From assembly GCA_012513245.1 (NCBI GenBank), contig JAAZCN010000109.1, positions 1-9,914 of the forward strand: a stretch of DNA of 9,914 nt, read 5' to 3'. The stretch comes from Synergistaceae bacterium. GTDB lineage: Bacteria; Synergistota; Synergistia; Synergistales; Synergistaceae. Positions within the stretch are counted from its first letter, which is position 1, and each line of letters begins with the position of its first letter. This document shows, in pieces, positions 1 to 6,816 of the stretch. The notes under the pieces were generated by a model. It saw only the letters and a program-made list of their open reading frames with translations. It was not told the origin of the DNA and made no database searches. Both the position numbers and the translations under genes were made by a program.

Positions 1-129
1 ATAGTCATAGCGGAAGTAGACGAGATCTTGCCAATAGGGGATATCGACCCCAATAACGTAGTCACGCCCGGTATATTTATCGATGCGCTCGTGCTGAAAG
101 GGGGAAATACCTATGCTGCCAGAACCTAA
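1..129 (+). CDS. CoA-transferase subunit alpha, C-terminal end (partial)
   Basis: The first frame is open from base 1 to a TAA at 127-129 and encodes the last 42 residues of a protein whose start lies outside the window. The residues VDEILPIGDIDPNNVVTPGI followed by FIDALVLK match the C-terminus of the alpha subunit of family I CoA-transferases (AtoD/CtfA type), in which VTPG(I/V)FVD is strongly conserved. Its stop codon overlaps the start of the beta subunit by 17 bases, the usual translationally coupled arrangement. The alpha subunit binds CoA and works only in complex with beta. The substrate (acetoacetate, butyrate or another short acid) cannot be told from this fragment. Confidence 0.88.
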   Translation: MVIAEVDEILPIGDIDPNNVVTPGIFIDALVLKGGNTYAART

Positions 130-781
130 CGAAAAAGAAGCCCGCGAAAGGATAGCCGCCAGGATAGCCGCCGACCTTAAAGACGGATCACTGGTAAACC
201 TGGGAATAGGAATACCGCAGCTCATTCCGAATTTTATGCCGGAGGGTGTAAATATTTTCCTCCAGACCGAGAACGGAACGATCTATGCCGGACCTGCAAA
301 AGATCCAAATGACCTCAGGATCATAGACGCGGGGGGAGCGCCCATATCGGTACTGCCGGGGGGATCCTTCGTATCCTCCGAGACAAGCTTCGGCATCCTT
401 CGCGGCGGGCATATTGACGCAACTGTCCTTGGAGCACTGCAGGTGGATGAAGAAGGCAGCCTTGCCAACTGGACCATCCCAAACGTCCGTACTCCGGGTA
501 TGGGAGGGGCAATGGACATAGTTGCAGGCGCAAAGAAAGTATATATAGCGACCCGCCATTTTGAAAAAAACGGAACTTCAAAGCTTCTCAAAAAGTGCAC
601 ACTGCCGCTTACAGGATATGGTGTAGTGAATGTTATCGTCACCGAATACTGCCTGATAAGGTACACAAACGGCAGGATGGTCCTTGAAGAGATAGCGGAT
701 GGCGTAGATACTGAGGAGCTGCAGAGCAAAACCCCCATGCACCTGGATATCAGTCCCAACTTAAAAGCAATGACTTGCTGA
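113..781 (+). CDS. CoA-transferase subunit beta (3-oxoacid/acetate type)
   Basis: A 222-aa beta subunit of a family I CoA-transferase, which moves CoA between short carboxylic acids through a glutamyl-CoA thioester. The active-site motif LQTENGTIYAG lies at residues 50-60 and Glu53 is the catalytic residue. An N-terminal VNLGIGIP (28-35) and a downstream GGAMDIVAGAKKVYIAT block are also typical, and the length is normal (about 215-225 aa). The ATG at 113 has an AAGGGGG ribosome site about 8 bases upstream, within the 3' end of the alpha gene, so the two are co-translated. A terminator follows 30 bases after the stop, so this is the last gene of its operon. In fermenters such enzymes serve acetoacetate/butyrate or amino-acid-derived acyl-CoA metabolism. 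The exact substrate is not determined. Confidence 0.93.
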   Translation: MLPEPNEKEARERIAARIAADLKDGSLVNLGIGIPQLIPNFMPEGVNIFLQTENGTIYAGPAKDPNDLRIIDAGGAPISVLPGGSFVSSETSFGILRGGHIDATVLGALQVDEEGSLANWTIPNVRTPGMGGAMDIVAGAKKVYIATRHFEKNGTSKLLKKCTLPLTGYGVVNVIVTEYCLIRYTNGRMVLEEIADGVDTEELQSKTPMHLDISPNLKAMTC

Positions 782-810
782 GTAAAAAGACCTTTTTGAC
801 ATTTCTGATA

Positions 811-848
811 CAGGGACCCGGTAATATATACCCGGTCCCTGCTTTTTT
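811..848 (+). terminator. Rho-independent terminator after the CoA-transferase genes
   Basis: An inverted repeat with arms CAGGGACC and GGTCCCTG, extended inward past one C-C mismatch by four more pairs (811-841), is followed by six T at 843-848. On the other strand the hairpin is not followed by a T-run, so it mainly serves the plus-strand operon. It lies between two convergent genes. Confidence 0.9.
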
Positions 849-850
849 AT

Positions 851-2395
851 TTACTGCCCAAGGATTTTCCTGATCTTTTCAAGTCCAACAAAAGTATCCT
901 TCATTGAAGATCCCAGAATGGACTGTCTTATTTCAAATACATCCTGATAAATCTTATAGTTTTTAGGATCTGTCTCAAAACGACCTCTGAACGTGATCCA
1001 TTCTTTCATTGTTTTTTTGAGGTCTTCGATGTCCCCGACCCCGTATGCCGCTACTGCAACGTCAGCCATGAGGCCTCCCTCACTTCTCGTTGGAATGTTA
1101 TAGGCCCCCCCGAGGATATCGGCCTTTATCTGTGTCCAAAGAGGGCTTTTGCTCCCTCCCTCCGTACCTATTATCTCTTTGATCGGCATCCCGCACTCCC
1201 TGTATATCTGTATCATTTGAGCATATTCAAAAGCTATCGCTTCAAGTATTGATCGCCACATTGCGGCTCTGTCACTGGAACCGTATAGCCCCAGGAATGT
1301 GCCGCATGCGCCGGGCATGTCCGGACCCGCTCCCTGCAGGTAGGGGTAAAAAAGCACTCCTCTTGATCCGGGAGGGACTTCTCCGGCAAGCGCGTCCATC
1401 TCAGAATAAAATGATGGGTCTCCCGGGCATCCGGCGACATTGTCTCTGAACCAGCGAAGAGAGAGACCCCCGGCCCTTATCATGCTCCAATAGAAAAAAG
1501 AATCTTCAAGTGTACCTGTGGCAAACATCATTCCCGGCGAAAGAGATATCTTTTCCACCATATCATCTACCGCTACGGCAAATATCGATGCAGTTCCCGC
1601 CACGTCTGTGCTGAGCCCCGGTTCGATCAAGCCGGAAGCAAACGCTGACTGCATAGTGTCACCGGCTCCCGCTACTATCGGAATGCCCGATGGAAGTCCC
1701 ATTTTCTCTGCCTCTTCAGGGCAGAGATATCCTACTACATCCCAGGGTTTTACTATCCTTGGCAGGATCTCCATAGGAATTCCAAGTGCCTTCATCTGTT
1801 TAGACGACCAGTTCCTTGCATGAGCATCATATCCGATCAACCATCCGGACATCGTCGCCCAGTCGAGGAATGCCTCCGAAGCATTCAGTCCCGCAAGAGT
1901 ACCAAGAACAAACGGCCCGTTGTTCAGCACCTTTACGACCTTTTCCCGAAACCCTGTGTAATGGTTTAAAAACCATCTGAGTATTATAGGGGGCATGAAC
2001 TCATCCACGATGCAGTTACCGCTCTCCTCCAGCCACACGGGGGCGACGTTGGCTTTTACCCACTCAGCCTCGACTCTGGCACGATTGTCCAGATAGGGGA
2101 CAAACGGCGTTACAGGTTCCCAGTTTTCATCTATACCGACGATACCGCATATTATTCCGCTGGCTGAGATACCCCTTATCTCGTTTGGGTTTACACCTGA
2201 TTTATGAAGACATTCCCTTACTCCCTCCTCTACATTCCTGACAAAACCACGCGGGTCCATCTCCGCCCGGCCCGGATGAGGATAAGCAATAATATTTTCC
2301 CTGTAAGCTTCTGCCATCCGGACAGAGTCTTCCCTGTAAATAGCCGTCTTAGTACCCATTGTTCCGCAGTCAAAACCTATATAGTATCTGGCCAT
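851..2395 (-). CDS. FGGY-family carbohydrate kinase (xylulokinase-like)
   Basis: A 514-aa cytosolic kinase that should phosphorylate a sugar or polyol with ATP. It has the two-domain ASKHA pattern. Phosphate-1 loop GFDCGTMGT is at residues 7-15, a YLDNRA sugar-side segment at 101-106, and catalytic base Asp246 lies in AGAGDTMQS. Phosphate-2 DVAGTAS is at 264-270, and the C-terminal adenine-binding block GTEGGSKSPLW at 410-420. The frame is open 19 codons further upstream, but the ATG at 2395 is preferred: GGGGAGGT stands just before it and the family signature begins at once. Length is normal. No sugar transporter or isomerase is adjacent, so the substrate is unknown. Xylulose, ribulose, erythritol-type or autoinducer-2 kinases all share this layout. 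It may be reached by readthrough from the C45 gene, from which a terminator separates it. Confidence 0.92.
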   Translation of the reverse strand: MARYYIGFDCGTMGTKTAIYREDSVRMAEAYRENIIAYPHPGRAEMDPRGFVRNVEEGVRECLHKSGVNPNEIRGISASGIICGIVGIDENWEPVTPFVPYLDNRARVEAEWVKANVAPVWLEESGNCIVDEFMPPIILRWFLNHYTGFREKVVKVLNNGPFVLGTLAGLNASEAFLDWATMSGWLIGYDAHARNWSSKQMKALGIPMEILPRIVKPWDVVGYLCPEEAEKMGLPSGIPIVAGAGDTMQSAFASGLIEPGLSTDVAGTASIFAVAVDDMVEKISLSPGMMFATGTLEDSFFYWSMIRAGGLSLRWFRDNVAGCPGDPSFYSEMDALAGEVPPGSRGVLFYPYLQGAGPDMPGACGTFLGLYGSSDRAAMWRSILEAIAFEYAQMIQIYRECGMPIKEIIGTEGGSKSPLWTQIKADILGGAYNIPTRSEGGLMADVAVAAYGVGDIEDLKKTMKEWITFRGRFETDPKNYKIYQDVFEIRQSILGSSMKDTFVGLEKIRKILGQ

Positions 2396-2450
2396 GTACA
2401 CTACCTCCCCTAAATATCCTTGGTCAAAAAATACGCCTTCACGATAGGGC

Positions 2451-2507
2451 AAAAAAAGAGAGAAGCCGATATCGAACTTTTAACTGTTCGATGAGGATCG
2501 GCTTCTC
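2451..2507 (-). terminator. Large terminator hairpin after the C45 gene
   Basis: Long stem at 2460-2507. The outer arms GAGAAGCCGAT and ATCGGCTTCTC pair fully, the inner arms ATCGAAC and GTTCGAT pair fully, and GAGG bulges on one side. On the minus strand it is followed by CTCTTTTTTT (T-run 2457-2451). It sits 41 bases after the C45 stop and about 55 bases before the kinase start, so it ends the C45 transcript or acts as an attenuator for the kinase. Confidence 0.9.
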
Positions 2508-2547
2508 GTATTACATTCTATTACCATTATGGTCGCTATTCCCGGGC

Positions 2548-3651
2548 TTATTCGTCACGGGGTTTCAGGATAGCTTTCATATCTATTTCAGTCCAGTCCT
2601 GAGTATCCGGGATCTTGAACCAGATCTGGAAGCGCTCCGGAACGACTACCATCTGATATAAGGTCATATCCGTAGTGGCTCCAAGGTCTTCTATCCTGGT
2701 ATCCATCATTTTCATCATCGTCTTGCTGTCTATCGTTCCTTTAAAGTGCTTTGCCAGGGTAAGGAGATTCTGCCTCCTTGACCTTGTATGCCAGTTTGTT
2801 GTGTCTTCGGGCCTCGTGAGCCCCCACGAGAACTCCGTGAAATGGTTGCTGAGAACGGTGAGTCCCTGACGTGAGTGTGATTCGCGTCTTTTGACTTCAA
2901 AGACCGGCCACTCGTAACATCTTGCAGTCTGTCCGTCTGTAACTCCTATTATGTAAGCAAAATTCGCCTTCGTAGTCTGAAAAAAACTTTCTATCTCGTC
3001 AAGTGAAGCTCCGTCAAGAAGAAACTGGAAGAGAGCTACAACAGAAGGAACCCTGCTGTCATACCAAAGTGCTCCTCCGGAGGGCATTCCGTTGTTGAGC
3101 TCAAGATATATTCCCTTTTCATTCATCCCATTGACCACATATATCTCGCCTGCGTAACCCATTGTGGCTGTAGCAAGTGATCCGTCAGCCGGATGATAAC
3201 AGGCTATCAATATGTCATTGCTTAACTCTTTGAACCAGGGCAGGTAATCATAATTGCGGCCATAAACCAGGGTGTCACTCACATAATCACCCCAGGCCGC
3301 TATACCTGTACACTGAGGAAGGTCGTGCGCTGTCGCGGCAAGTAGTTCCACAGCATTGACCAGCTGTAGCTGTTCCAGACTCATTTCTGACGTCTCGGAC
3401 ATTCCCCTGAATATCTCCTTGAACCTGAAAGGATAGTTCGCATAGAGTTTGCCGGCGCGATCTTTCATATTTTCAAGATCATACCCATGTCCGTTTACAA
3501 GCTTCTCGATTATTGCTGTTTCGAAAATGTGCTTCATTTCAGAAGACATCAGGGCGCCGTACTGTCTTCCCATCTCTCTCCAGGTACCATAGAGATCAAT
3601 AATGTTAATTACGCCTTCACGTCTTTTGGTTCCCTTTTCAAAGGATTCCAC
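2548..3651 (-). CDS. C45-type autoproteolytic acyltransferase/amide hydrolase (Ntn fold)
   Basis: A 367-aa protein of the acyl-CoA:6-aminopenicillanate acyltransferase-like (peptidase C45) group. Family members cut themselves so that an internal Cys becomes the N-terminal nucleophile, then hydrolyse or transfer amide-linked acyl groups. The likely nucleophile is Cys114 in LPQCTGIAAWG, followed by the typical GRNYDY (131-136) and a later NEKGIYLELNNG block. The first ~113 residues would be the released segment. No signal peptide is seen, so it is probably cytosolic. The frame is open to a GTG at 3693 and has an ATG at 3669, but neither has a ribosome site. The GTG at 3651 has GGGAGG 7 bases upstream (3659-3664) and fits the predicted promoter. 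Natural substrate unknown; it need not be a penicillin. Bile-salt or N-acyl amino acid hydrolases are relatives. Confidence 0.85.
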   Translation of the reverse strand: MESFEKGTKRREGVINIIDLYGTWREMGRQYGALMSSEMKHIFETAIIEKLVNGHGYDLENMKDRAGKLYANYPFRFKEIFRGMSETSEMSLEQLQLVNAVELLAATAHDLPQCTGIAAWGDYVSDTLVYGRNYDYLPWFKELSNDILIACYHPADGSLATATMGYAGEIYVVNGMNEKGIYLELNNGMPSGGALWYDSRVPSVVALFQFLLDGASLDEIESFFQTTKANFAYIIGVTDGQTARCYEWPVFEVKRRESHSRQGLTVLSNHFTEFSWGLTRPEDTTNWHTRSRRQNLLTLAKHFKGTIDSKTMMKMMDTRIEDLGATTDMTLYQMVVVPERFQIWFKIPDTQDWTEIDMKAILKPRDE

Positions 3652-3684
3652 AATTTGGCCTCCCGTCATTTTGCTTATTGCGTT

Positions 3685-3713
3685 ATTATACACTGGTGTA
3701 TATAGATATTATC
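3685..3713 (-). promoter_or_regulatory. Putative promoter of the C45 gene
   Basis: A perfect TATAAT is read on the minus strand at 3690-3685, about 34 bases before the GTG start chosen at 3651. The -35 position (3713-3708, GATAAT) is poor. The -10 box overlaps the dyad at 3687-3702, so binding there would block this promoter. Confidence 0.5.
3687..3702. promoter_or_regulatory. Operator-like dyad between the C45 gene and rsmG
   Basis: TATACAC-TG-GTGTATA, a perfect 7-bp inverted repeat with a 2-base centre, lies in the 83-bp region between two divergent start codons. It overlaps the minus-strand -10 box and precedes a possible plus-strand -10 (TATAGA at 3701, or TATTAT at 3707). A regulator here could act on both genes. 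The regulator is not known. Confidence 0.45.
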
Positions 3714-3734
3714 CCGTTAATGGGAGGTTTTTTC

Positions 3735-4427
3735 TTGGAAGAAGAATTTTTTGCAAAAACTATCGAATCAGAAGTCATGGATAATGAAGAAAAACTGAGG
3801 AAATATGTCTCCCTGCTCTCTGCAGCAAATGAACTGGCCCGCCTTACCGGCCCTTCCGATGAAGATACGCTCTGGAGTTCGCATGTTATGGACTGCGCAT
3901 CGGCTCTGCCGTTTCTTCCCTATGAAGGCAGGATCATCGACGTTGGCACAGGAGGAGGGCTGCCCGGAATGGTATGGGCCATCTGCCGCCCCGAACTTCA
4001 TCTGACCCTTTTGGACAGCATAACGCGCAAATGCGCGCTGGTCGAAAAAATAGCGGTCGCAATGGGGCTCAAAAACGTAACTGTGATCTGCAAAAGATCC
4101 GAGGAGTACGCAAAAGAGGAACGCGAAAAATTCCACGTTGCTGCTGCAAGGGCAGTCTGCGCTTCAGGTATACTCGCTGAATATCTTGCGCCCTTTGTAA
4201 GGATCAAGGGAAAAGCGATCGCTTTCAAAGGTCCTAAGGTAACAGAAGAATTGGAACTTGTTGGAAACAAGTGGAGTGCACTTGGTCTTTCCTCGCCACG
4301 TCTGCACCCTTACGACCTTGGCGATATAAAAAGATTCTTTTTGATCTGGAATAAAGTATCCCAGACTCCCAAAGGCATCCCCCGAAGGACCGGCATGGCA
4401 GAGAAATTTCCCTGGTACCAAAAATAA
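3735..4427 (+). CDS. rsmG: 16S rRNA (guanine-N7) methyltransferase RsmG (GidB)
   Basis: A 230-aa SAM-dependent methyltransferase that makes m7G at position 527 (E. coli numbering) of 16S rRNA; loss of this enzyme is known to give low-level streptomycin resistance. The family block LWSSHVMD lies at residues 46-53 and the SAM-binding loop DVGTGGGLPG at 69-78, followed by an acidic LLDS strand end and AARAV. The frame is open from 3678, but a TTG at 3735 has GGGAGG (3722-3727) 7 bases upstream and gives the normal family length, so this start is chosen. It is usually found beside mnmG/gidA or parA/parB; here it stands alone, divergent from the C45 gene and convergent with the next gene. Confidence 0.94.
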   Translation: MEEEFFAKTIESEVMDNEEKLRKYVSLLSAANELARLTGPSDEDTLWSSHVMDCASALPFLPYEGRIIDVGTGGGLPGMVWAICRPELHLTLLDSITRKCALVEKIAVAMGLKNVTVICKRSEEYAKEEREKFHVAAARAVCASGILAEYLAPFVRIKGKAIAFKGPKVTEELELVGNKWSALGLSSPRLHPYDLGDIKRFFLIWNKVSQTPKGIPRRTGMAEKFPWYQK

Positions 4428-4463
4428 AGGACGATCTTGTGCAACTTAACCGAATAATAAATG

Positions 4464-4507
4464 AGCCGACAGTGGGAAAACATTCCTGCCGGCTTCTATT
4501 TTATTTA
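4464..4507 (+). terminator. Terminator between rsmG and the 221-aa gene
   Basis: Arms AGCCGACAG and CTGCCGGCT (4464-4495) pair with a single A-C mismatch, followed by TCTATTTTATTT. On the minus strand the hairpin is followed by CATTTATTATT, so it may also end the convergent gene. Confidence 0.7.
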
Positions 4508-4542
4508 TAGTTTCCGGAGGTCAGTCCTTCAGTTGGATCGAA

Positions 4543-5208
4543 CTACCTGATCCCGGGAAGCATAGGAAGCTTCATCTCGGGGATAGGTCCGATAAGTTCC
4601 CTTGTCTCATCAAGCTCTATGTCAAACAAAGCCTGGGTTATTCTCATATGAGTAAGGTTGTCGGTCTCATATGAGATAGAGAACCTTCTATAACCGAATT
4701 TTTCCGCGAAGAATGAGAGGTTCGAACGCTCCCTTCCGGCGATGTTCTGAAAAGACTTCTGAAGCGATTTAAAAAACGTCCCCTCGTCAAAAAACGGGTC
4801 CTCGCTTACAAGAACGAGCACCTTGCACTCGTCCACAAGAACATCAGAGCTCCATATTCCGCACAGGGTCAGTCCGGCCCTCAGACCGGGGAATTCCTTT
4901 ATAAGCGGGATCATAGAAGTCTCTATTCTCTCTGAGTATGTAAAAACCATTGTAAAACCTAACTCGATCCCCTTGTTGCGGATAGGATCTATAATGTTTT
5001 GTCTGACCATGGTGCCTACATTGCCGCTTTGAAAACTCCTCAAATAGAGAAATTCACTCTGCATTTCAAATGCAAGCCCCGCTACATTCCCAAGGAGCGG
5101 GCTGAGCATGCTGTTTACAGTCACAGGGCCGTAATCTTTCCCGTAGGGTATCCACGGCACAATGTCAAGTTCAATATTCTGATCCCAGTATGGCAGGATA
5201 GATGTCAT
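4543..5208 (-). CDS. Conserved-looking hypothetical protein, 221 aa
   Basis: I do not recognise this family. The reading frame is credible: its ATG has GGGAGG 7 bases upstream, an extended -10 promoter lies before it, and terminator sequence follows. The protein is soluble-looking, with no signal peptide and no clear membrane helix. It begins with a hydrophobic, Trp/Pro-containing stretch (ILPYWDQNIELDIVPWIPYG, 4-23). It ends in a Pro-rich tail (GPIPEMKLPMLPGIR). The middle alternates short hydrophobic strands and charged helices and has isolated Cys116 and Cys128 with no metal-binding pattern. It is monocistronic and its neighbours do not suggest a role. Confidence 0.72.
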   Translation of the reverse strand: MTSILPYWDQNIELDIVPWIPYGKDYGPVTVNSMLSPLLGNVAGLAFEMQSEFLYLRSFQSGNVGTMVRQNIIDPIRNKGIELGFTMVFTYSERIETSMIPLIKEFPGLRAGLTLCGIWSSDVLVDECKVLVLVSEDPFFDEGTFFKSLQKSFQNIAGRERSNLSFFAEKFGYRRFSISYETDNLTHMRITQALFDIELDETRELIGPIPEMKLPMLPGIR

Positions 5209-5235
5209 GCCGTCGCCTCCCTTATCTCTATGGTG

Positions 5236-5244
5236 AGTATAGCA
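5236..5244 (-). promoter_or_regulatory. Extended -10 promoter of the 221-aa gene
   Basis: TGCTATACT on the minus strand (5244-5236) is an extended -10 element with 5 of 6 matches to TATAAT. It predicts a start site near 5229 and a leader of about 20 bases holding the GGGAGG site. No strong -35 is seen, as is common for this promoter type. Confidence 0.55.
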
Positions 5245-5348
5245 TTTTGTTTCTCTTTTTCATCCGCTTTTCTTACTTAAAAATACTTCAGCATTCTTTA
5301 ACAGTGAAATCCCCTGTTGCTACTTAACAGATTCTAACACTAATAAGG

Positions 5349-5385
5349 AAAAAAAGAGGGCAGTCGCCTGCATAAAAACAGGACG
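5349..5385 (-). terminator. Possible weak terminator after the DUF2400 gene
   Basis: Just after the stop, the minus strand has a small imperfect hairpin (GTCCTG ... CAGGCGAC with a bulge) and then TGCCCTCTTTTTTT. The T-run is long but stands about 7 bases from the stem, so this is only a weak call. Confidence 0.35.
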
Positions 5386-5388
5386 GGG

Positions 5389-6207
5389 CTATTTGATCCT
5401 GTCCCAGTTAAGAAAAAGCTCCTCTAAAGTCATATCGCTTCTGATTCCAAAACGAGTCAGTGCAAAATCATATCGGACGGGATCTTCAGGGCAGACGCGT
5501 TTAAATGCTTCCGTGATCTCTATCGCTGAACGGCCGTCAGCACTCTTTCTGCTACAAAGACCCAGTGTGGTGCATATGTTAAACATATGTGTGTCAAGGG
5601 GTATCAGGAGAGCCTCTGGATCGATCATTTTCCATCCTCCGGGGTCTACGTCATCGGTGCGGACCATCCATCTAAGATAAAGTGCAAGCCTCTTGCATGC
5701 ACTGCCCTTTGAAGGATCCGGCATCAGGAAAGTTGTGCCCCTACCACCGCAGTCCAGGAAACTTCTGGTAAAGCCCTGCATTGCCTGCCAGGTGTCCCTC
5801 TTGTAATGAGAAAGGAAAAGATTTTCCACCGAACCATAAGTATTAAGTACATTCCCCATACAACAAAGAAAATCGACCATATCCGAAGAATCTGTAAAGC
5901 GATGGACAAATCCTTCCAGTTTTTCTTCCAGATCTTTCTTCTCTACGTTTTTAAGATATTCAGCCGGCTCAGCACCAAGGCACTCAAGTACCCTGTTGAC
6001 GCTTTTAAGTATCTGGGCGACCCTTCCATATGCAAGAGAGGAAGCGATCAATCCGACTACTTCCCTGTCCCTGATTTTTTCGTAATCGTACAAAAACTGA
6101 AGCGGGTCCGGTGAAACATAGGCCCGCTTATTATAATCAGCGTATATGCTTTCGAATATCAGGCGGCTGTTAGCAAGAGCCTTTTCGCCATCAATGATGC
6201 TAAGCAT
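5389..6207 (-). CDS. TIGR02757/DUF2400 family protein
   Basis: A 272-aa protein matching the conserved TIGR02757 (DUF2400) family along its whole length: DPLQFLYDYEKIRDREVVGL near residues 34-53, SLAYGRVAQI (57-66), YGSVENLF (124-131), DPSKGSACKRLALYLRWMVR (164-183), and PLDTHMFNICTTLGL (203-217) followed by CPEDPVRYDFAL (239-250). The biochemical role is not established to my knowledge. The LDTH segment resembles the catalytic Asp region of helix-hairpin-helix DNA glycosylases, which is an inference only. The ATG lies three bases after the flavin reductase stop with no good ribosome site, so translation is probably coupled to that gene. Confidence 0.88.
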   Translation of the reverse strand: MLSIIDGEKALANSRLIFESIYADYNKRAYVSPDPLQFLYDYEKIRDREVVGLIASSLAYGRVAQILKSVNRVLECLGAEPAEYLKNVEKKDLEEKLEGFVHRFTDSSDMVDFLCCMGNVLNTYGSVENLFLSHYKRDTWQAMQGFTRSFLDCGGRGTTFLMPDPSKGSACKRLALYLRWMVRTDDVDPGGWKMIDPEALLIPLDTHMFNICTTLGLCSRKSADGRSAIEITEAFKRVCPEDPVRYDFALTRFGIRSDMTLEELFLNWDRIK

Positions 6208-6210
6208 ATT

Positions 6211-6738
6211 TTACTTAATGGTATTGAATCCGAACGTCGGAGCTGTTTTAGGGGATTTTCCCTTTTTGATCAGGTGATAGTCAGCATAAGTAAGCGGGAT
6301 CGCCTCTTTGAGAAATTTAGACGCCACCACGTTACCAACAAAAAGCACATGAGAGTCAAGCTCAAGAGTACGGACGACCTTAGCCTCCAGAGTAGAGAGA
6401 GACCAATCTGTGACCATCGGAGCGCCGGTCGTACCTTTAAGGAAATTGACGTTTTCGAACTTGTCTATATCTCGGCCGGACTTAAAGCCGAACTGTCCTA
6501 GGAACGTCATCGGCACATCTTGCTCAAGTATAGAAACTGCGAAGAACCCGCTCTTCTGGATCATCTCTGTCGTTAGATTGGCCTTGTTAAGGCATGTAGT
6601 TACACATACAGGATCACCCGTAATCTGCATGACGGCGTTTGCTATCTGTCCGTTTAGCTTGCCCTCTGCTTCAGTACTTACAATATACATACCGTAAGTT
6701 ATGCTGAACAGCGCTTTCATATCTAGCTGATTTTCCAT
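6211..6738 (-). CDS. Flavin reductase-like FMN-binding protein (Hrb-type, no rubredoxin domain)
   Basis: A 175-aa flavin reductase-like domain protein, expected to bind FMN and pass electrons to a partner in the cytosol. It closely matches the N-terminal half of clostridial high-molecular-weight rubredoxin: ITYGMYIVS (13-21), NGQIANAVMQIT (29-40), FLGQFGFKSGRDIDKFE (79-95), TGAPMV (104-109), and a final YADYHLIKKGKSPKTAPTFG (151-170). The C-terminal rubredoxin domain with its CxxC pairs is absent, so it stops where the linker would begin. The ATG at 6738 has GGGAGG 7 bases upstream; the longer frame from 6753 lacks one. It stands 78 bases after the ferritin stop and directly before the DUF2400 gene, suggesting a shared oxidative-stress unit. 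Related flavoproteins feed diflavin O2/NO reductases. Confidence 0.9.
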   Translation of the reverse strand: MENQLDMKALFSITYGMYIVSTEAEGKLNGQIANAVMQITGDPVCVTTCLNKANLTTEMIQKSGFFAVSILEQDVPMTFLGQFGFKSGRDIDKFENVNFLKGTTGAPMVTDWSLSTLEAKVVRTLELDSHVLFVGNVVASKFLKEAIPLTYADYHLIKKGKSPKTAPTFGFNTIK

Positions 6739-6777
6739 GGTCAATCCTCCCAAGGCTGAAAATTTGTAGCTTTATAT

Positions 6778-6806
6778 ATTGTAACTTATCAAAGGATACT
6801 TTATAA
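6778..6806 (-). promoter_or_regulatory. AT-rich spacer with possible internal promoter and dyad
   Basis: Between ferritin and flavin reductase the minus strand offers TACAAT (6783-6778) as a possible -10. It is preceded by an 8-bp inverted repeat with one bulged base (6786-6806, TTATAAAG ... CTTTgATAA). No T-run follows the repeat, so it looks more like an operator or mRNA processing hairpin than a terminator. The flavin reductase may thus be expressed both from the ferritin promoter and on its own. Confidence 0.35.
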
Positions 6807-6816
6807 CAATTTATTT

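Noticed and set aside
283..759. A 158-residue minus-strand frame opposite the CoA-transferase beta gene
   Set aside because: Shadow of a well-supported gene, with no ribosome site or family signature.
2396..2452. Longer start for the sugar kinase (19 more residues)
   Set aside because: The extension has no ribosome site of its own, precedes the conserved N-terminus, and begins at the edge of the terminator; the ATG at 2395 has GGGGAGGT.
3652..3693. Longer start for the C45 gene (GTG at 3693 or ATG at 3669)
   Set aside because: The GTG lies just upstream of the TATAAT box and neither start has a ribosome site, unlike the GTG at 3651.
3768..4136. A 122-residue minus-strand frame opposite rsmG
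   Set aside because: Shadow of rsmG; Cys/Phe-rich composition and no start signals.
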